Part shown: one piece after another, positions 55,957 through 64,000 of the stretch
Position numbering within the stretch: position 1 is the first letter of the stretch
How the letters are laid out: each line of letters opens with the position of its first letter
From: Holothuria scabra
Lineage: Eukaryota; Echinodermata; Holothuroidea; Aspidochirotida; Holothuriidae
Direction: 5' to 3'
Assembly: GCA_037179385.1 (NCBI GenBank)
Contig: CM074187.1
Location: 48,642,879-48,706,878, forward strand
DNA length: 64,000 nucleotides
Position numbers and translations under genes: made by a program
The notes under the pieces: model-generated
Told to the model about the DNA's origin: nothing
The model's database searches: none
What the model saw: the letters and a program-made list of their open reading frames with translations, nothing else

Positions 55957-57750
55957 AGCCCCAACCTTCCCCCATGACACCACCCTCCCTCCCATGACAC
56001 AAACCTGGCTACGCGCCTGCACTCAATTACTAAGATGAAATGTTGTCTTTTGAAAATGCAATCTATGCCGGATTGAATGACGTCACAGATAACCATTAGT
56101 CGTAACTTTGATTGCGAACCGATTCGATACACTATCGATGATGTCACATCATCGATAGCGTATCAGAAACGTTCGCATTATATTATCGACGGTGCATTGA
56201 TTCAGTTCAGTTAGGCCAAAGGTATTTTGTGACGTCATCAAGAATCTAGCATAATTTTTGTTGCATTAACATGAGACTACAGGTCATCTTTAAATTTACA
56301 GGAAGCCACTGCTTGAAGTAGGCCTGACACTGAATATGCAATATTTGTGTTCTAAAGTATCATGAAAGCGGATGCTTAATTGGAAGAGAAGTATGAAGAA
56401 ATTATTTTGAGATTTAGCTCTAGGTTTGTATAAGTAGTTTGTGGCCAACTGGTTTTAAATACAATAGGCTTACACAGCAAATCTTCCGACGCAAATTTGT
56501 GCATTATACCAGTCTGAAACGATAAAAGGGTTGGCCTATTAAAGGTACCCGCGCCAGTCTCTCGTAATTACAAATGCGAATGAAGGATAATACCGTGGGC
56601 TGCGCAGCGCAACTGTGATGCTTTCTCTCTCATACATACACCTTGTACAAGCAGAGTGTACTTACGACCAAGAACACGTAAGCATGAGAAAGTAGGTCTT
56701 TTCAGATTTTCGTCATTCTCCAAACACTGTGAAACGTACAATATGTTTGGATAACAGTAGCTTTATCCACAGAAACTTTCGAACTGACATTGACAAGAAA
56801 TCTGATTTCACGTGATAGCGTGATCCTTCTTTTTATTTACTTCTTGCACGCAATAATTGACATTCCAACACGAAGTGGACGTGCATGCTCCGTCCTCGAA
56901 AAGGATGACCATTACTTCCGATTTAATGCGCTGTATAGCTATATATGGCAGTAGGGCCTTTGGGGTTAGGGTTAGGGGTAAGGTTTATGTGGAGAGACAT
57001 TGAATAAAAGTGACCATCTAAGCTGACGGGCCCCATAAGTATACACATTTAATGAAGGTAATTTTTCAGACAAAACCGGCAAAAACTGCCGCAATGCATC
57101 ATCAAAAGGAATACCATGTAGGCCCATTAACTGACTAAATTATACTCAAGAGGCGAATGGCTTATGACAAGTTAATCAATGGTCACTTTGTGCTAAATGA
57201 AGCAAAGGTGTGATTAAGCCAAACCAAAGCCGGGTCAAACTCAGTGAAATAACACATGATGGTGTGGGATTGTGACCTAAAACAAGCTAAATGCACACAA
57301 GGCATCATGGGAACATGGGATTGGGATTTTGCAAAATAGACTGCCTTTTTATGTTTTTGTTTTCCCCAAAATTTTCCCTACTTATTTGACGACATATCCC
57401 AAGAAAGTCAAAGTTCTTTCTCAACACATTTTTACCAACAAAGTGCTTGCTTTCACACAAAGACCATACTGCCATATACAGCCACAAAATGACAACGGCA
57501 ATGAATTTTGGTAATCGACTTCAGATTACAACCTGACCGCAATATCTGAAAACATGGTTCCTGTATCGAGACAAAAATCTGGGGGATCCTTCTTGGGATG
57601 GTTCGAGCTTCGAGGTCCTTAAACCTCTGTCCCACTTGGGTTCGCTGATGGTTGCCACATTGAGACCCAAAATTTTCAGGAAAAGGGACCATGCTGAGGG
57701 TCAAATGTGCTGACTGGGGAGGGGGAGTTTAGGAGACTTGGGGAATGCCC

Positions 57751-58533
57751 ATGGGCGTCCGCAGAAATTTTTACAAGAGGGGGGGGGGCAAGGTCATTCA
57801 TGAATGATTGAATTGTGAACACTATCTAAACGGAGCGCCACCATAGGTTGGCGTGGAGCGTACAAGAAAATTTTGGGCCTTACACACCCTCCAGATGGCC
57901 GGAAAGACACTTGGCGAGTGTTATAAGTTGCATGTACCCAGCCCTGAAACAGGAATGTCATCTCTGTAATTTTTAGATTTTTAGAATTTTCAATGTAAAA
58001 AATTGTTGAAGGGAAATCTGCCTCTCAGTCACGGCCTAGCACGCCTATGCACGATAAAACTTGCAACTGTCAAACAGCCTATATAGGCCATATCCGTTAC
58101 CCAATTATGAATCATAACCCCCCCCCCCCCCGCCTCCCACCCCCATATTCACCTTGTATATCCCAGTTACATCCGCTGAGAGTTGAGATCAGCACGGGAC
58201 CAAACCTAGACCAACGCTTCCATCAATAATCGGATGCCATATGCGCACTAAATACTTGAAAACTAGTACAATTTTGGCAAAGTTTTTACTGTTAAAATTG
58301 CCAATAGATATTGCGAATGATAGTCCCCAAATTACGATTTCACTATTCAGCATACCGTCTTCTCTTTTGCTATTCCTGGTCAAATGTCCGCATATTTCAC
58401 AAGTAAAATCTGACGCTGTGAGTGAAGATATTTTGATGACTTATTTTTATTTTTTTTATTTCAATCTTTAATTAAATTTTTCGGGGGGGGGGGGGCAAGT
58501 GCCCCCTTTCCCCCCTCCCCTCCGGACGCCCAT
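57751..58533 (+). mobile_element. Family G element, copy 2
   Basis: Ends atgggcgtccgcag and ggacgcccat, with the 10-bp repeat gggaatgccc at 57741-57750 and 58534-58543. It differs from copy 1 mainly in the lengths of its G and C runs. Confidence 0.8.
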
Positions 58534-58757
58534 GGGAATGCCCGTCCAGAGAGCATGTTAAACAGACCCTATATGACGGTTCCTTGCCCTCCCTTACTTT
58601 CATAGCAGGTGTTGAATGAACGGGTAATCCGCCCTACTGCCCTGGTGAAGCTTTTTCCTTTTACCGTCCTAGGAAAGAAAAGTACACTTCGAGATCAATC
58701 GCAGGCATCGCTCAGTTCTCTGCGGTTTTCATGTTTCTCAACTTAGCAACACAAACT

Positions 58758-58898
58758 ATGACAACACAACACAAGGACAAGGCTGTTTTGCTTGCCTTTG
58801 TTGTTCTGTGCATGTTTACCTTGACATTTTCTGCTGCCTTGTCGTCCTTGTGTAATTCCGACATTATTTTTCCAGCCTCCAATAAACCTACTTGGTAA
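58758..58898 (+). CDS. Signal-peptide ORF or first coding exon, copy 2
   Basis: 46 codons from ATG to TAA (58896-58898). The N-terminus is three residues longer than in copy 1 (MTTQHKDK against MITDK), followed by the same hydrophobic core with L to M and S to C changes. The same cttg|gtaaat donor-like site is at the end. The length change is an exact multiple of three. Confidence 0.6.
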   Translation: MTTQHKDKAVLLAFVVLCMFTLTFSAALSSLCNSDIIFPASNKPTW

Positions 58899-59757
58899 AT
58901 GTGACTTAAACCTGTAAACGTTCTTATTTACGAACGAATTTCTTAATTCCATTTTTTTTATTTCATTCTTGAAATACCACCTCTAGATCTGTTTGTTTAG
59001 AAACAAAAGCAATGCCAATTTTGACAAAATGCCCCGACCAAGTTTTGCACGTGCATGAGGTACACAGCATGTAGCCTATCATTTGAAGAATGTGGAAATG
59101 TGTGATATACGGTACGCTATAACAGGTGTAGAGGTGACCAGCCTAAAGATAAATTAGCATACCCTATACTTGGGAATCTTAATTTGTTCCAACTGGCTAT
59201 GCAGCGTGTCTCACATATCAGCACCAACATTATGTTATATAGAAAAATGAATTAATGTCAACTCGGTCGATTTCAGTTGTTGTTCAAAGTTGGGCATTTT
59301 GCAAAAACCGTCGGTTTTTTTTTTTTTTTTTTTGTGATATGCTGCAGGAAATTCCAACTGCAAACCTTTTCTTCCGTTCGTGATGGTAAGCATAACTGTA
59401 ATCGTGACGTCATGAAAAAACTTGGGGCCCTAAACAGTCACGGAACTAGCTTGTTACGTGAATGAACGCTCTTTCTTTCAAACCTTCTGGTACGGTCTAA
59501 AGTCCAAGCTTTAGTTACCTAAACCAGCTCCCTGCCTAAACAACGCGATCAGCGTGGGTGCACTGGTATAAAAGCAAAGTTATACAAATTATGTCTAAGC
59601 CTTGAGGCAATCATGATGCGTTCCAGGAAGTCTTGTTAACGAGATTGGGCTTATAAACTGGAATGTGACTGATCTAGGCAAGAACACGAAAGGAAGATCC
59701 ATGCATAGTTGGCTTAAAAAATTTTTTGGAAATATTCGACAAAACAGGGTGTGTTTG

Positions 59758-60117
59758 AGCGGCTCATTGAGTTGGTTCATGAGATTCAACAATTTTTTTC
59801 CAAACCTATCGAGTTTTCTTCACACAACAAAGACAAATGGTTAATCTTAGACAATCCCTATACCCTGAACACAAATAAGTGTTTTATGGGTAGGTGCTTA
59901 ACGGTTCAAGTCGGTTTTCAAAAATTTGTGACCGGACACTTTTTCAAATTATGAACCAAACCGTTACAAGTCAGGACACAAGAAATTCAAAATTTTAGCG
60001 TTTTCTGTGACGTTGTGACTTGAAACTTGACTTGTTATGCTAATTATAAGCATTGTTATGTGACAGTGACCGTTTGAGACTCTCATTAAGTCACAGATGT
60101 CAACTCAATGAGCCTCT
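59758..60117 (+). mobile_element. M1 element, copy 2 of the duplication
   Basis: It corresponds to 45875-46234. Both targets are decayed (TTG/A at the left, TTCA at the right). Confidence 0.8.
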
Positions 60118-60915
60118 TCAATGTGCTGAGAGAGGGCGGGATGGGTGAGTTTATTGTATATAGGGGTACGTGTTCAAACTTCAAACTCCCCCGGAATTTT
60201 TTTGGAATTGACAAGAGCTTAGAGGCCATTTTCGAGCATCTGAGTATTACATTTTGCCTTCCGAAATCCGGCGAGTTTTTTCAATATATAAACGAAGTTT
60301 GGATGCAAATTTTCATTTAGTTATAGGTTGGAAACAGTCTCACATAAGCGGTATACATGATACAGACCTGTATCATGAACCTGGACCGTTCTAGAAGGGT
60401 GTGCTATGGGACAGGAGGATGCAGTGACCGCTGATGCTTATCATTAGGCCTGTAAAAAATCTTTGGTGGCCGAAAGATAGGGGGCGGGAGCCGGGTCCGT
60501 CCCTTGGATCCGCGAGTTATGCAAGGTTTTTTGCAAGATCGTAATGAAAAAAACACTGGAATACGCCTTGAAACACATCAACTCTCGAACAGTAGCAAGG
60601 AAAGTGTTCACCCAGATACCGAAATATCTAGGCGGGCACGGGCCATTGTTGCGCTCTAGCTAGGGCCCCACTGAATGGCTATAAGATGACCCACCCACTC
60701 AGACTGAAGTCTCCAGGGCGGCGCCAGGTATTTTGATAGGGGGCACTAGCACTCATGCTCCTTTTCCTTCCTTTCCTTCTCTTTTCACGCTTTCTTGCGA
60801 ATGTAAGGGGCCCTCGCCCCCACAACGCACTCGACGCATCCCCTGGTAGTTTCTATGAAAGGTAAATGATACAAGTCTAACACTTATAATTTACACCTTG
60901 CATTCTCAATAATGA

Positions 60916-61550
60916 CATATCGAAAAGTTTTGTACAAAAACGATCATTTTCTCATTCTACATCAAAATTTTATAAATGTTCTAATTACGGTTAGCTAAAT
61001 CGGTTATGCTTTGGAATGATATGTCAAGGTGAGAGGAACTCATGAAATGCCGATTTTCCGTTCAAAATACATGATTTTTGACGGTTTCAAAATTTTGTAA
61101 CGTCATAATTTTGGGTATTTCCCCAAAATAATGGGCCATTTTATGCCTTTACTACACGCGTTTTACGACAAAAATATAGATCCAAATGAAACCAATTCTT
61201 CTCCTCCTGTTACCTGTGACATGCAGCTCCCAGAAACGCGTTTAGCCGTGTCAATATACTTGTGGCTAGAAGTGTTAATCCTCTAAATTATGTAAAATTG
61301 GGATGAAAAACATTTTTTAGCCCATAGACATCAAATCCCATAAATTAATTATTTACGACAAAAGTTAGGGGTGTGTCCAGTCAAAAAAGCATTCACTAGA
61401 TGTGCAATAGTATGAACATCACAAATCCAGTTTAGCAAGACCTTAAAACACAACCCCGAATAGTACATAAAGCGAAAAACCTAAAAATGCAAAATGCGCC
61501 CGCACACTGTAACGCATTTGGGAGGTTTATGATCAAAACTTTTCGATATG
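60916..61550. mobile_element. 635-bp insertion found only in copy 2
   Basis: Copy 1 reads ctcaataatga|gtttgacttg at 47281/47282. Copy 2 has 635 bp at exactly this point. The ends are perfect 17-bp inverted repeats (catatcgaaaagttttg and its inverse). No target duplication can be found. The interior is AT-rich and non-coding. Confidence 0.8.
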
Positions 61551-61668
61551 GTTTGACTTGTAAAATTGGTGGGTGGCAATTGAAGCAATATTGATGTTCA
61601 ACCTATATTAGCAAGGCTAGTCCTGGTTCAATTCCCCGTTGTGTATGACAACAAGGTGGCTGTACACC

Positions 61669-61909
61669 CAGTGGCGGCGCCAGAAATTCAAACTTGAGAA
61701 GGGGGCAAACCAAAAGATAATGATTTCGGGATCCATGGGACGAAGTGGAAGCTCTGATGTTTTAGCATATCTCTTAATGAACAATGAAGTTTGTGGAGAG
61801 GTAGATTGTTTATTTTTTCGGTCAACCATATTCCTTACTGGACTAAGTGGGGGACCAAAATTGGGAGGCGAATGTCCCATCTCCCTCACTCAGCGTAGCG
61901 CCGCCACTG
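61669..61909. mobile_element. Family S element, copy 2
   Basis: cagtggcggcgcc to gcgccgccactg: the inverted ends are perfect here (CAGTGGCGGCGC), which defines the family termini. Confidence 0.7.
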
Positions 61910-62116
61910 CATTTAATTTACACATTGCATTCAAGATAGTGTTATTTGGGTTGGGAAATTTAGTCCGGGAAAGATTTGGTAGGTGGTAATTGAAGCAATG
62001 ATATTCAACATATTAGCAAGGGTAGGCCGGGTTCAGTCCCCCGTTGGGTATGACAATAAGATGGCTCAATCTCAATTTTCTACCTCTAAAAATGATTTAA
62101 CTTGTTGAGGTGGTGA

Positions 62117-62338
62117 GTCACCCGTCGTGTTCAAGTTGTTTTTGACAACCGACAGACATTTTCCACGTTTGTGGTAACTCAGCAATTACTCTTACTGACT
62201 AGAGAACAAGATGATGCAAATTTCAATGTGTTTGAACTGGAAGATTCTTTAGAAATCTCTGAAGATTCCTCGCCTCGATACGAACCAACTATCGATGCTG
62301 TTCATTTAGAAAATTGTCTCATTGTATTTTATGCCTAG
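62117..62338 (+). CDS. Conserved 73-codon ORF, possible exon, copy 2
   Basis: Same frame and stop (TAG 62336-62338) as 47862-48083. Within 62246-62299 five residues differ (D/S, P/S, G/D, R/P, G/A); outside that segment the two ORFs are identical. Confidence 0.4.
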   Translation, partial: VTRRVQVVFDNRQTFSTFVVTQQLLLLTREQDDANFNVFELEDSLEISEDSSPRYEPTIDAVHLENCLIVFYA

Positions 62339-62991
62339 GTGTTTCACATGGTCTCTTAATCATGGATTAAAACGGCACTAAAGGGAAGTTCTCATTTGGG
62401 GAAATTATGCACGTTGTTAACTAACTACGGAATAATCCGGCCCAAAGTTCAGCATGAGACAGGCGCGTAGCTAAAAAAAAAAAAAAAAGGGCGAAGGGGG
62501 TGGGGTGGGCGAAGCGGAAGTTTTTGAGGGGGAACAAACCACTCAGCGACTTTTTTTGTTTTGTTTTTTTTTTAGTGTGAAAAATCTGATTTTAAGTTTT
62601 TAAGTAATTTATAGGCCTGCGGTTTTTTAAAGGAGTCACGTCTGTATTTCAGTATGATTTTTTGAACTTTCATGTGGGGTACGTCAGACTCATTGAAATC
62701 CAAAACACACATATTGCTGGGCAAATAATTTATCATTCCTACAGGTGTAGAATCAAAAGTTTTAAACAAGTGTTTATCGGTATAGTGGTATCGGTAGAGT
62801 TGGCCAGTAGGCCTACGTGTTCCCATGCGTTTTCGCGAAGCGCGAGAAAATTTTGGTTCACAATTCCTAACAAAAGACGGTGCCGAAAATGGCACTTTCC
62901 GCGACTATTTACCGCACATAAAATACATTGTGGAAATGTGAGTGATATCGTAAAAAAGATACCCCCTGGCTAGACTACTGAGGTGATCCCT

Positions 62992-63110
62992 ACTTTTTCT
63001 AAATTCCTTCCGACCCTCTGGCAAAGGGTCGTTCCGGGCGAAACCAAACTCAAAACTGCTTCCCGAAGAAGTAGGCCTATATTACGTCACTGAAGGACAA
63101 CAAAGTTTGA
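62992..63110 (-). repeat. SINE-like tail, copy 2
   Basis: Counterpart of 48731-48836, with the ccctttgccagaggg hairpin intact and a few bases inserted near 63075 (taggcctat). Confidence 0.55.
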
Positions 63111-63289
63111 GAAGTAATTATTCGTTCGTGAAACCTAATGAAAATATTGCTTGTTAGATTCCATAGCTTGCAAAAGACTGTGCAGCCTAGTTTCAATGGA
63201 ACCAGGCTGGAAAAATCAGTAGGGACCCTGTTGCAAGCCCTGACGGGTTGCATCTCTATGTTCAAACATCTCTACGTTAAGACAAAAAA

Positions 63290-63432
63290 AGGCGCCAAAA
63301 GTACACTTTTTCGGTGGGGAAGTACATTTTCATCAGCAATAAGTTTTTATCGGCGCCAAAGTACATTCTCGTCGGCGCCAAAGTTCATTTTTGTCGACCC
63401 CAAAGTACACTCTGTCGGTACCAAAGTAAATT
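63290..63432 (+). repeat. Minisatellite, copy 2
   Basis: Same ggcgccaaagtaca-type units as 49026-49170, with a few unit-level changes. Confidence 0.65.
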
Positions 63433-64000
63433 ATTTTCGGGATTTAGAGACATATATAGAGACGTCGGAACATAGGGATGTCCCCGCCCTGACCAGAGTC
63501 AGAAAAAAACCCTGTCTATGTCAGTCTGTCCTCAACTTCACAACCCTGCCGCATTTCTCAAAGTGTGTGAAATGTGAGAACGACCTGTAAATTTATTGCA
63601 ATAAACGCACGTCTTGATCTTTCACACTCGCCAGTGACGTTAGCATAAATCCTGTTATTACCTAGAAATTTGGCTGCTTTGTTATCGTATCTCCCCAAAA
63701 GTCGTAAGTCCCAGGGCAAAACGGAGGAGCATGTCTGTACCACGCACAATGATATGTAAATGAGGTAGTATTACATAGAAGAAGACGCCCACCGGCGAAC
63801 TCTTACGAGATAGAGCAGCATGTGGCTGTTATGTACCTGTTGAAAACAATCCCGAGCATCCATATCCACGCATTGGACTCCACCGGCAGCATACCTGTCC
63901 GTGTGATGTGATTAGCATCTCAGGTCATTTTGTAAGACATTTCGTTTCAACAACACTCTCTTTTCGTCGATTGAAACTTTAGTTTGAGGTCCATTCGGTA

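Larger units (their letters stand above)
55957..64000 (+). repeat. Tandem segmental duplication, copy 2 (runs off the window)
   Basis: It matches 41851-49733 with a low level of substitutions and several indels. Between the features listed separately I see no further gene; the 150-codon ORF at 63138-63590 is broken in copy 1. Confidence 0.9.

Noticed and set aside
63138..63590. 150-codon ORF on the + strand
   Set aside because: It runs through the minisatellite and the frame is broken in copy 1. It is an accidental open frame.

Overview
The window looks like repeat-dense, AT-rich nuclear DNA from an invertebrate animal. I infer a marine deuterostome such as an echinoderm, with low confidence, from the style of the retroelement and of the short inverted-repeat elements. 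There is no operon structure, no rRNA gene and no long cellular ORF. Host coding evidence is limited to short exon-like pieces: an open stretch ending at a splice donor (1-124, +), two copies of a signal-peptide ORF (44916-45047 and 58758-58898, +), a conserved 73-codon ORF in two copies (47862-48083 and 62117-62338, +), and a signal-peptide first exon ending at CA|GTAAGT (49931-50043, +).

Region 1-37.8 kb is non-coding DNA full of small DNA transposons. Four families (called M1, M2, M3 and M5 here) insert at TTAA. Most have ends of the AGGRR kind described for the T2/Kolobok group, and several are nested. A fifth TTAA family has CCC ends like piggyBac. A sixth family, M4, has long inverted repeats. 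There are also hAT-like elements with CAG...CTG or TAG...CTA ends, some with 8-bp target duplications, tRNA-derived SINE-like heads, a diverged tandem array of about 175-bp units (22.5-23.5 kb), and a fragment of U2 snRNA fused to a SINE-like tail (26681-26898).

Region 37.8-55.96 kb holds three defective copies of one Ty3/gypsy LTR retrotransposon, all on the minus strand: A (37.8-41.85 kb), C (50.11-51.55 kb) and B (51.41-55.96 kb). All three lack the start of gag and the primer-binding site, and all carry an M1 element at the same TTAA between protease and reverse transcriptase. B and C share a single LTR.

Region 41.85-64.0 kb is a tandem duplication with a period near 14.1 kb. The segment 41851-50112 is repeated at 55957-64000 and runs off the end of the window. 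The layout A, host segment, C, shared LTR, B, host segment is what unequal crossing-over between retrotransposon LTRs would produce. The duplicated host segment contains the signal-peptide ORFs, so the event probably copied all or part of one or more genes for secreted proteins.
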